Shown piece by piece: positions 44,769 through 50,586 of a stretch of DNA of 50,586 nt. The notes beneath the pieces are model-generated. The model was given only the letters and a program-made list of their open reading frames with translations. It was not told the DNA's origin and did no database searches. Position 1 is the first letter of the stretch. Each line of letters begins with the position of its first letter. Made by a program: the position numbers and the translations under genes. Source of the DNA: a virus; the IMG/VR virus record IMGVR_UViG_3300009159_000094, positions 1 through 50,586 of that record, one strand, 5' to 3'.

Positions 44769-44948
44769 ATGATTGGTGCAATTAAAATTGAGCGAACCGC
44801 GAAAACGAAGTTTCGAAAAAATAATGATGGTAATCGTGAACAACAAAACAAACAAAAACATCACGACAAGTCCTTTTATAGATTAATGAAAGAGGAACAA
44901 GAATATGCAAATGATCCAAAAAATTCAAAAAGAGATACGAGAGATTGA
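44769..44948 (+). CDS. Small basic protein, 59 residues
   Basis: MIGAIKIERTAKTKFRKNND, then a Gln/Lys/His-rich part. Strongly basic. A GGAGG lies after the previous stop but 19 nt from the ATG, and no nearer start fits. It overlaps the next gene. Function unknown. Confidence 0.4.
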   Translation: MIGAIKIERTAKTKFRKNNDGNREQQNKQKHHDKSFYRLMKEEQEYANDPKNSKRDTRD

Positions 44949-45072
44949 AGAACGAATCTCCGGTGAAAAAGGCGACCTCGACCAGTTGAAACGTTTATTA
45001 GAACGTTTGAAAATGCAAGAGTTTGAGGAAGACCTTAGAGAATCCGACAATCGGCAATTACTCAAAGGTTAG
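44905..45072 (+). CDS. Small coiled-coil protein, 55 residues
   Basis: MQMIQKIQKEIREIEERISG, then DLDQLKRLLERLKMQEFEED. A clear heptad-repeat helix. AGAGGA is 8 nt before the ATG. It overlaps the previous gene by 44 bases. Function unknown. Confidence 0.45.
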   Translation: MQMIQKIQKEIREIEERISGEKGDLDQLKRLLERLKMQEFEEDLRESDNRQLLKG

Positions 45073-45094
45073 TTGTTTTTTAACAACAAAATGG

Positions 45095-45122
45095 TTGTAC
45101 AATCCGTTCATTGTGCTATAAT
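45095..45122 (+). promoter_or_regulatory. Sigma70-type promoter
   Basis: TTGTAC (45095-45100), 16-nt spacer, TATAAT (45117-45122), then AGAATTATCGG. The transcript has a normal leader with AGGAG before the ATG at 45147. Confidence 0.7.
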
Positions 45123-45146
45123 AGAATTATCGGTTCAGGAGATTTT

Positions 45147-45374
45147 ATGAATGACTGGGATAAAGACAATTTAAATTTCATTATGTCAGCCGACAAAGAT
45201 ACTTATATGGAATGGGTATTATCGTTGGATGAAGATGGTTTAGATTATGCAATTAACTTGGTTCACACTTATCGAGCCACATTAATTGAGCAAGAGTTGG
45301 ATTGGATGGAAAATGATTTAGAAGATTTCTCCGAATCATATTTTATTTTGAGTAAGTTTACATTAAAAGGTTGA
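45147..45374 (+). CDS. Small acidic phage protein, 75 residues
   Basis: MNDWDKDNLNFIMSADKDTY, then a helix with Trp and Glu (EQELDWMENDLEDFSESYF). The start at 45147 has AGGAG upstream. A pattern (NxxFIxxADxxTxxxWxxSLxxDxxxYA) typical of small early phage proteins. Function unknown. Confidence 0.5.
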   Translation: MNDWDKDNLNFIMSADKDTYMEWVLSLDEDGLDYAINLVHTYRATLIEQELDWMENDLEDFSESYFILSKFTLKG

Positions 45375-45376
45375 TT

Positions 45377-45568
45377 ATGGATTCGTTTGCTATGATGGTT
45401 GATTATCTTGAGAAAAGATATATGCGGGTGTTTGATAATATTAATTACAACGATGAACAAATTGAAAATTCATCATTAGCATTGGTTGAAAGTGTGTTAT
45501 TGAATGGCTACACGATTAATGATTGTGCTCAATATAAACCAATGAATAAAATTGTAAGAGTTAATTAA
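45377..45568 (+). CDS. Small phage protein, 63 residues
   Basis: ATG at 45377 has AAAAGG 6 nt upstream. MDSFAMMVDYLEKRYMRVFD, then NSSLALVESVLLNGYTIND. Acidic helical protein, no motif. Function unknown. Confidence 0.5.
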   Translation: MDSFAMMVDYLEKRYMRVFDNINYNDEQIENSSLALVESVLLNGYTINDCAQYKPMNKIVRVN

Positions 45569-45570
45569 AC

Positions 45571-45684
45571 ATGACAGAGTTTTATTTTTATCTCGATGCG
45601 TGGAATTATTGTCAAAAAAATAATATTCCATTAAATTTTATTAGTCGTAGAGACTGGAAAACTTGGCAAATAGAAATTATATGA
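45571..45684 (+). CDS. Very small phage protein, 37 residues
   Basis: MTEFYFYLDAWNYCQKNNIP, then SRRDWKTWQIEII. Starts two bases after the previous stop and overlaps the next ATG by ATGA, so it is probably translated. Trp-rich. Function unknown. Confidence 0.45.
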   Translation: MTEFYFYLDAWNYCQKNNIPLNFISRRDWKTWQIEII

Positions 45685-46034
45685 TGATATATTGTCGTGA
45701 TAAGGGCAAACGTAAAAACCCTACACAAAAACAAAAAGCTGAATATCAGGCTTGGTTAGATTCGGTTAATAATATTCCGAATATATCTGGTCGTAAATTT
45801 AATTCAGTTAAACCAAAATCAGTTGCTGTTATTCCGGCATTAACTGTGCCAGCCGGTCGTGTAACTACAAAGTATTCAAGTTTATATACACCGGGTGGTC
45901 TTTGCACCAAACCGGTTGAATCTAAAGTATACACCGGAACTGCCATGAAAGGCATTGGTACCTTACATAAGAGCAACGCTGTTCCAATATTCTCGGATGA
46001 AGAGGCCAAGGCTCAGGCGCTTATGCGGAGATGA
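45681..46034 (+). CDS. Conserved phage protein of unknown function
   Basis: A 117-residue basic protein from ATG at 45681 (MMIYCRDKGKRKNPTQKQK). The C-terminus TGTAMKGIGTLHKSNAVPIF, then SDEEAKAQALMRR, is a pattern common in environmental phages. Pro/Ser-rich middle. It follows the 37-residue gene by overlap. Function unknown. Confidence 0.6.
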   Translation: MMIYCRDKGKRKNPTQKQKAEYQAWLDSVNNIPNISGRKFNSVKPKSVAVIPALTVPAGRVTTKYSSLYTPGGLCTKPVESKVYTGTAMKGIGTLHKSNAVPIFSDEEAKAQALMRR

Positions 46035-46035
46035 C

Positions 46036-46164
46036 ATGCAAGTCCTACTATCACCTGCAACAATTTTCGTCCTAGGTGCGTTCCTAGGCGCTTTGGTGGG
46101 TAGAACTTTTACATTCTTTTTGATGGCCATTTGGCTCTTGTGTTTTTTAATACTAAAGTATTAG
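46036..46164 (+). CDS. Small membrane protein, 42 residues
   Basis: MQVLLSPATIFVLGAFLGAL, then a second hydrophobic part FFLMAIWLLCFLILKY. Two short membrane segments. It starts 1 base after the preceding stop. Function unknown. Confidence 0.45.
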   Translation: MQVLLSPATIFVLGAFLGALVGRTFTFFLMAIWLLCFLILKY

Positions 46165-46196
46165 TGTTGTATTTTTGCAACTTTTGAAAAAAAGTG

Positions 46197-46224
46197 TTGA
46201 CTTTATTGCCGGTTGATGTATAAT
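46197..46224 (+). promoter_or_regulatory. Sigma70-type promoter, family B
   Basis: TTGACT (46197-46202), 16-nt spacer, TATAAT (46219-46224), then TGGTCCTGTTGAGTTGATAA. Confidence 0.8.
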
Positions 46225-46256
46225 TGGTCCTGTTGAGTTGATAAAGAGATACGAAA

Positions 46257-47006
46257 ATGAAATTGCTTTCCACGGGTAACCCCAAAATTCTTAAAGGTCT
46301 TAGCCAAGGCTTTAATACTTACATCTTACACCTCGCTCCTGCGAATGTGTCTGGTTATGAAACCTGTCCTAAACGAACCGCTGGATGTACCGCGGCTTGT
46401 TTAAATACTGCCGGTCGTGGTGGTATGTTTAAGCGTGGCGAAACAACAAACGTTATTCAAGAGGCACGTAAGCGGAAAACCCGTATGTTCTTTGAGTACC
46501 GTACGGAGTTTATGGCTCTTTTGGTTAAAGATATTGAATTAGGTATTAAACAATCGGCTCGATTGAATTTAGTTCCTGTATTTCGCTTAAATGGTACTTC
46601 CGATTTGTCATTTGAAAAATATGAAGTAATTCGTAATGGTGTTTTATATCGTAATATTTTCACCGCTTTTCCTGAAGTCCAATTTTATGATTACACCAAG
46701 GTTCTTGGTCGTAAAGTAAAAGATATTTCAAATTATCAATTGACATTCTCTGCCGCCGATGGTAATGATGCGGATGTTTTCCGTGCTATTTCCGAAGGTT
46801 TGAATGTTGCTACCGTGTTCGGTTTGAAAAAAACCGAACCAATGCCTGCCGAATATTTGGGTCGCCCAGTATTCAACGGTGACGAATCCGACTTGCGCTT
46901 CCTTGATCCAAAAGGTGTTATTGTTGGTCTCTATGCAAAAGGTAAAGCCAAAAAAGATACAAGCGGTTTCGTTAAGTATCCTACCTTTTTGTTGCAAGCG
47001 GCATGA
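46257..47006 (+). CDS. GP88-like phage protein
   Basis: A 249-residue protein. SGYETCPKRTAGCTAACLNT, then AGRGGM shows four cysteines in the arrangement of the GP88 family. FRLNGTSDLSFEKYEVI and TFSAADGNDADVF follow in the second half. The cysteines may bind a metal or iron-sulfur cluster. Function is unknown; the family is widespread in tailed phages. Own family B promoter. Confidence 0.75.
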   Translation: MKLLSTGNPKILKGLSQGFNTYILHLAPANVSGYETCPKRTAGCTAACLNTAGRGGMFKRGETTNVIQEARKRKTRMFFEYRTEFMALLVKDIELGIKQSARLNLVPVFRLNGTSDLSFEKYEVIRNGVLYRNIFTAFPEVQFYDYTKVLGRKVKDISNYQLTFSAADGNDADVFRAISEGLNVATVFGLKKTEPMPAEYLGRPVFNGDESDLRFLDPKGVIVGLYAKGKAKKDTSGFVKYPTFLLQAA

Positions 47007-47020
47007 TTGCCGCCAAATGG

Positions 47021-47049
47021 TTGCCAGTACCTACTGGCTATGTTATACT
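47021..47049 (+). promoter_or_regulatory. Sigma70-type promoter, leaderless type
   Basis: TTGCCA (47021-47026), 17-nt spacer, TATACT (47044-47049), then TGTTAC and an ATG at 47056, 6 nt after the -10. The ATG opens a 10-codon frame that overlaps the next gene. Confidence 0.7.
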
Positions 47050-47055
47050 TGTTAC

Positions 47056-47088
47056 ATGTTCAATTTGATAGGAATTTATTATGTCTAA
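47056..47088 (+). CDS. Possible leaderless 10-residue leader peptide
   Basis: ATG six nt after the -10 box, reading MFNLIGIYYV then stop at 47086. It overlaps the ATG of the next gene (47081), so it could couple or control its translation. It may be fortuitous. Confidence 0.3.
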   Translation: MFNLIGIYYV

Positions 47089-47443
47089 AGCCACCGCCGT
47101 GAAAGTTACAAAACTCAAACCTTTCGAGAAGGTTTTGAATGTATTGTTGTCAGGCAAACCCACTGCAAAAGAAGATATTGATGCTTTGCTTGGCAAAGAA
47201 ATCTATATGTACCGAATCTCGACTTATATTTGGCACTGTAAAACAATTGCTGGTGCGGTTATTCGTGCAAATAAAGATGGACGAAAAGTTTCCAGTTATC
47301 AGCTAATGAATGTTGATACTGCCAAAAAATATTTGAAGATGATGGATGTTCTTCTGGAACAACCAAGTGTTGTCAAACTTACTGACTTAGGCGCTGAGCC
47401 TGCTGTGGTTGAAGAAGCCGTGGCAGAAACGGAAACCGCTTAA
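47081..47443 (+). CDS. Conserved phage protein of unknown function
   Basis: A 120-residue protein. LKPFEKVLNVLLSGKPTAKE, then DIDALLGKEIYMYRISTYIW and AGAVIRANKDGRKV resemble a helical phage family that may bind DNA (a winged-helix-like core). C-terminal tail acidic (EEAVAETETA). ATAGGA precedes the ATG. A terminator follows. Confidence 0.6.
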   Translation: MSKATAVKVTKLKPFEKVLNVLLSGKPTAKEDIDALLGKEIYMYRISTYIWHCKTIAGAVIRANKDGRKVSSYQLMNVDTAKKYLKMMDVLLEQPSVVKLTDLGAEPAVVEEAVAETETA

Positions 47444-47462
47444 TTTTTAATTCCTTTAATCT

Positions 47463-47484
47463 AGCCTGATTCGTCAGGCTTTTT
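47463..47484 (+). terminator. Rho-independent terminator with UUCG loop
   Basis: A 7-bp stem AGCCTGA/TCAGGCT with a stable TTCG loop and five T. It ends the 47081 transcript just before the gene at 47490. Confidence 0.9.
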
Positions 47485-47489
47485 GTGCT

Positions 47490-48041
47490 ATGAATATTTT
47501 TTATCTCGACCATGATGTTTACAAATGTGCTGAAATGCACAATGACAAACACACAGTTAAAATGATCCTTGAATATGCTCAATTACTTTCTACTGCTCAT
47601 CGGTATCTCGATGGCGTTCCTATTATTGATCGGGGAGGTAGGTCTGGCAGACAACGAACCTCGTATATACTCTCTGATAGCCGTGATTCTTTGCTTTATC
47701 GGGCTACTCATATCAATCACCCTTCCGCTATTTGGTGCCGTAAAGGCATAGTACAATATCGTTGGTTACACAACCTTTTGATTGAACTATGTAAAGAATA
47801 TACTCACCGATACGGTAAAATTCATAAAGTTGAACGTGGAGGTTTACTTTGGAAATTAGAACAACCTCCACACAGTATTCATCATGATGTATTCTGGTGT
47901 GAACCAACACCTGCAATGCCAGATGAAATGAAGATTCCTGGTAATTCTATTGCATCATATCGGAATTACTACATAAACAACAAAGCACATCTTGCAAATT
48001 GGAAAAAACGTCCAATTCCAGAATGGTTTTCGACTAAATAA
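47490..48041 (+). CDS. Conserved phage protein, pyrimidine-dimer-glycosylase-like
   Basis: A 183-residue protein. MNIFYLDHDVYKCAEMHNDK, then HTVKMILEYAQLLSTAHR and HINHPSAIWCRKG form a signature I recall in many phages and that is sometimes labelled pyrimidine-dimer DNA glycosylase-like. The repeated His/Asp/Lys motifs could be catalytic. It follows a terminator by 5 bases, so it may rely on read-through or a promoter within the terminator region. Function uncertain. Confidence 0.6.
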   Translation: MNIFYLDHDVYKCAEMHNDKHTVKMILEYAQLLSTAHRYLDGVPIIDRGGRSGRQRTSYILSDSRDSLLYRATHINHPSAIWCRKGIVQYRWLHNLLIELCKEYTHRYGKIHKVERGGLLWKLEQPPHSIHHDVFWCEPTPAMPDEMKIPGNSIASYRNYYINNKAHLANWKKRPIPEWFSTK

Positions 48042-48049
48042 GAGTATAC

Positions 48050-48367
48050 ATGCCAACATATGATTTTCTCAACAATGAGACTGGCGAAGTATTTGAAACG
48101 TTTATGAAAATTTCAGAACGTGAAGAATATCTGAAAACCAATTCTCACATTCAACCTGTTATGACTGCACCTGCGATTGTGTCTGGTGTATCCACTTCAA
48201 CTCAAACCAAAGTACCCACCGGCTTCCAAGAGGTTCTCTCTAAGGTAGCAGAGGCGCATCCAGCAAGCACCGTAGGTGATAGATACGGTAAAAAGTCCAT
48301 TAAACAAGTCAGAACCGAACAGGTTGTTAAGAAGCATGTAGAAAGGGTTACTGGCGCAAAAACTTAA
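48050..48367 (+). CDS. FmdB-like zinc-ribbon protein lacking cysteines
   Basis: A 105-residue protein. MPTYDFLNNETGEVFETFMK has the layout of the FmdB zinc-ribbon (PTYDFxCxxCGxxFE) but the Cys pairs are lost. IQPVMTAPAIVSGVS, then GDRYGKKSIKQVRTE is a conserved tail. The group occurs in many T4-like environmental phages beside PhoH. It may have become a structural or protein-binding module. Confidence 0.65.
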   Translation: MPTYDFLNNETGEVFETFMKISEREEYLKTNSHIQPVMTAPAIVSGVSTSTQTKVPTGFQEVLSKVAEAHPASTVGDRYGKKSIKQVRTEQVVKKHVERVTGAKT

Positions 48368-48379
48368 TGGAAGTTCCTC

Positions 48380-49135
48380 ATGGCAAGAAAAACCGCAAAC
48401 ACCAAAATTAGAATTGTTGATGAAACTGATACGCAAATTCGTCCTACAAACGGATTAAAAATTAGAATTGATGATCTAAAAACTTTTGATCCTTTGACAC
48501 AAAATCAAAAAATATTTTTTGATGCGTATAAGAGAGGAGATTATTTTGTAGCATTACATGGTGTTGCTGGCACAGGTAAAACCTTTTGTGCAGTATACAA
48601 AGCATTAGAAGAAGTTTTGGATAGAAGTAATCCGTTCAAAAAAATTATCATTGTTCGTTCCGCTGTTCAATCCCGTGAAATTGGACATTTGCCTGGTGAC
48701 GTAACAGAAAAAATGGAGATTTATCAACAACCTTATATTCAAATTTGCGATACACTTTTCGGAAGAAAAGATGCATATCAAAGACTTGAAGAGCAAGGTT
48801 ACATAGAATTTATTTCCACATCCTTCATTCGCGGTATGAGTTTTGATGATGCTATCATTATTGTTGATGAAATGCAAAATTTGACATTTGAAGAAATTGA
48901 TACAGTTATGACTCGTGTAGGTTATCGTTCTAAAATCTTGTGGTGTGGTGACTATCGCCAGACCGACCTGAATAAAAAACGTAATGACATGAGTGGTATC
49001 TTGAAATTTTTTGATATCGCCGAAAGAATGGGAGCATTCACTAAAATTGAATTTACTCCTGATGACATTGTGAGAAGTTCTTTGGTAAGAGATTATATTC
49101 TTGCCAAACTTGATTATGAAGATGAGATTAATTGA
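48380..49135 (+). CDS. phoH: PhoH-like ATPase
   Basis: A 251-residue P-loop ATPase. Walker A GVAGTGKT (61-68), Walker B IIIVDEMQNL and the sensor-like WCGDYRQTD are all intact. PhoH proteins occur widely in environmental phages and may act on RNA or in phosphate-stress responses; the true function is not settled. The N-terminal about 40 residues form a phage-type extension. The stop overlaps the next start. Confidence 0.93.
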   Translation: MARKTANTKIRIVDETDTQIRPTNGLKIRIDDLKTFDPLTQNQKIFFDAYKRGDYFVALHGVAGTGKTFCAVYKALEEVLDRSNPFKKIIIVRSAVQSREIGHLPGDVTEKMEIYQQPYIQICDTLFGRKDAYQRLEEQGYIEFISTSFIRGMSFDDAIIIVDEMQNLTFEEIDTVMTRVGYRSKILWCGDYRQTDLNKKRNDMSGILKFFDIAERMGAFTKIEFTPDDIVRSSLVRDYILAKLDYEDEIN

Positions 49136-49803
49136 TGTTTGAATTCGTAAAACTACCTGAGTTAGATTTTGATATGAAAGCTGTGACTACCGACTCGGGT
49201 AGGGTTTACGTCACACCTTCTGGACTTAAATATCCTTCTGTAACAACGGTGCTATCACCATACGGAAAGAAGGCTCTATTTGAATGGAGAGAACGTGTGG
49301 GTGCGGAGGAAGCCAATCGTGTGGCTGCCAAGGCATCTCGCCGTGGAACTGCATTACATACAGTTTGTGAAAAATACTTATTGAATGAAATGTCTAGCAC
49401 AAAACTTGCTAGTATGCTTCCAACAACAAAAGAGCTATTCTACAAAATAAAACCACATATTGATACCAGTATTGGTAAAATTTATTCTCTTGAACAAGCA
49501 TTGTATTCTGATGGTCTACGTATTGCTGGTCGTGTGGATTGTATTGCTGAATGGAATGGAAAACTATCCATCATCGACTTTAAATCTTCTACCCGACAAA
49601 AAGAAAAAGATGGAATCGGTAATTATTTCATGCAGTGTACAGCATATGCAGTTATGTTTGAAGAGTTGACTGGTAAACTTATTGAACAGATTGTGGTTTT
49701 GATTGGAACCGAAAACGGACCAAGTCAGGTGTTCATTGAGGAGAAGACTAAATATTATGAGGAGCTGAAGAGATATATCTCAAACCATTACTCAAAGCTA
49801 TGA
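49135..49803 (+). CDS. PD-(D/E)XK exonuclease, MGME1-like
   Basis: A 222-residue nuclease from ATG at 49135; a TTG at 49132 is possible. SVTTVLSP, then RRGTALHTVCEKYL (His75), AGRVDCIAEW (Asp135) and IIDFKSS (Asp148, Lys150) give the PD-(D/E)XK core of the RecB/MGME1 type. Likely a single-strand DNA exonuclease in recombination or genome maintenance. Coupled to phoH by overlap. Confidence 0.88.
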   Translation: MFEFVKLPELDFDMKAVTTDSGRVYVTPSGLKYPSVTTVLSPYGKKALFEWRERVGAEEANRVAAKASRRGTALHTVCEKYLLNEMSSTKLASMLPTTKELFYKIKPHIDTSIGKIYSLEQALYSDGLRIAGRVDCIAEWNGKLSIIDFKSSTRQKEKDGIGNYFMQCTAYAVMFEELTGKLIEQIVVLIGTENGPSQVFIEEKTKYYEELKRYISNHYSKL

Positions 49804-50573
49804 TAGAAAATAAAAAATATCGCTCTATCTTTATTTCTGATGTCCACTTAGGTACTAGAGACTGCAAGGCAGAACACCTAAACAATTTCCTAAAGCACAA
49901 CTCTTGCGAAACCCTATATCTTGTTGGAGACATTATCGATGCATGGAGAATACAGCAGAACAAGTGGCGATGGAAGCAAAGCCATACTAATGTTGTTCGC
50001 AGAGTTCTTGGTCATGCAAAACGTGGCACTCGTGTGGTTTACGTAGCTGGTAATCATGATGAATTTTTAAGACCCATGATACCATATGAGTTTAGTTTTG
50101 GTCTAGTCGAAATACACAATCAAATAGAACATATAGGCGCCGATGGCAAACATTACCTTGTGATACATGGTGATTTGTTTGATGGTATTACCAGACTGGC
50201 ACCATGGATAGCATTTTTAGGAGATAAATCATATGATATCATTTTATCGCTCAATAGTAGGTTCAATTGGATACGCCATCGCTTTGGTTTTGGGTACTTT
50301 AGTCTTAGCCAGTATCTTAAAGGAAGAGTAAAGAAAGCAGTAGACTTTATTTTTCATTTTGAGAAAAATTTAGCGGCATATTGTAAGAAACGCGGATTTG
50401 ATGGCGTAATATGTGGACACATCCATCATGCTGAAATAAAAGACATTGATGGTATTCGATATATGAATGACGGAGATTGGGTCGAATCTTGCACTGCCCT
50501 TGTAGAGCATCACGATGGCCGTTGGGAAATTGTAACCTGGAATAAAGAAAAAGACATACCTGTGCCAATATAA
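49800..50573 (+). CDS. LpxH-like metallophosphoesterase
   Basis: A 257-residue two-metal phosphoesterase. FISDVHLGT (Asp14, His16), VGDIIDAW, AGNHDE, HGDLFD and CGHIHHAE give the five blocks; the order and spacing resemble UDP-2,3-diacylglucosamine pyrophosphatase (LpxH) and its paralogues. It might act on lipid A precursors and so on the cell surface, or on another nucleotide-linked substrate. It starts inside the end of the exonuclease gene (ATGA). Close to the right end of the window. Confidence 0.82.
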   Translation: MIENKKYRSIFISDVHLGTRDCKAEHLNNFLKHNSCETLYLVGDIIDAWRIQQNKWRWKQSHTNVVRRVLGHAKRGTRVVYVAGNHDEFLRPMIPYEFSFGLVEIHNQIEHIGADGKHYLVIHGDLFDGITRLAPWIAFLGDKSYDIILSLNSRFNWIRHRFGFGYFSLSQYLKGRVKKAVDFIFHFEKNLAAYCKKRGFDGVICGHIHHAEIKDIDGIRYMNDGDWVESCTALVEHHDGRWEIVTWNKEKDIPVPI

Positions 50574-50586
50574 ATACTATTTTAAT

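Noticed and set aside
1-50586. CRISPR arrays, insertion sequences, integrase or attachment sites
   Set aside because: No regularly spaced repeats, transposase or integrase motifs were seen; the genome looks strictly lytic in this window.

Overview
The window is a contiguous piece of a large tailed-phage genome. It is AT-rich, densely packed with many ATGA/TAATG gene overlaps, and almost entirely + strand. The gene set points to a T4-superfamily myovirus: T4 gp61-like primase, T4 RNase H (Rnh), PhoH, class I ribonucleotide reductase (NrdA/NrdB), ThyX, a ClpP-like protease, a DexA-like exonuclease and many small conserved phage proteins. A spanin pair, a GH19 endolysin, an LpxH-like phosphoesterase and strong sigma70-type promoters indicate a Gram-negative host. 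The boxA-like leaders resemble those of betaproteobacterial stable-RNA operons, so a freshwater betaproteobacterium is my best guess (inference only).

Layout. 1-5880: large modular proteins whose domains are separated by recurring acidic linkers of the type VKEDFEQLDE. One contains a HicA-like domain, one an EF-hand-like loop and one a P-loop kinase-like domain; one also carries an overprinted Pro-rich gene. 5918-7720: a candidate virion protein and conserved phage genes. 7720-10685: lysis and membrane cassette (i-spanin, o-spanin lipoprotein, GH19 endolysin, several small membrane proteins). 10718-16473: DNA and nucleotide metabolism (primase, ThyX, NrdA, glutamine-amidotransferase-like protein, secreted nuclease, NrdB). 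16551-30543: a long run of small early-type genes behind repeated sigma70 promoters, with a DexA-like exonuclease, a GIY-YIG-like endonuclease, an RNA ligase and a small kinase-like protein. 30600-35518: a tRNA array of 30 genes, all encoding CCA, that covers all 20 amino acids and every codon box, with structured non-tRNA elements between some genes. 36234-39684: a four-gene operon on the minus strand (periplasmic amino-acid-binding protein, DAACS-family symporter, membrane-anchored unknown, Asp/Glu racemase). 39786-50573: early-type small genes, then Rnh, a glycosyltransferase, ClpP-like, GP88-like, PhoH, a PD-(D/E)XK exonuclease and an LpxH-like phosphoesterase.

How it fits together. The phage appears to replace much of the host translation supply (a complete tRNA set plus an RNA ligase) and the dNTP supply (NrdAB, ThyX). 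It may also alter acidic amino-acid uptake during infection through the minus-strand operon. Several promoters place the -10 box exactly 6 nt before an ATG, which predicts leaderless mRNAs. The most unusual items are the amino-acid uptake operon with its altered cation-binding motifs, the complete decoding set with embedded structured RNAs, the leaderless-promoter set, and the HicA-like domain inside a probable cleavable polyprotein.
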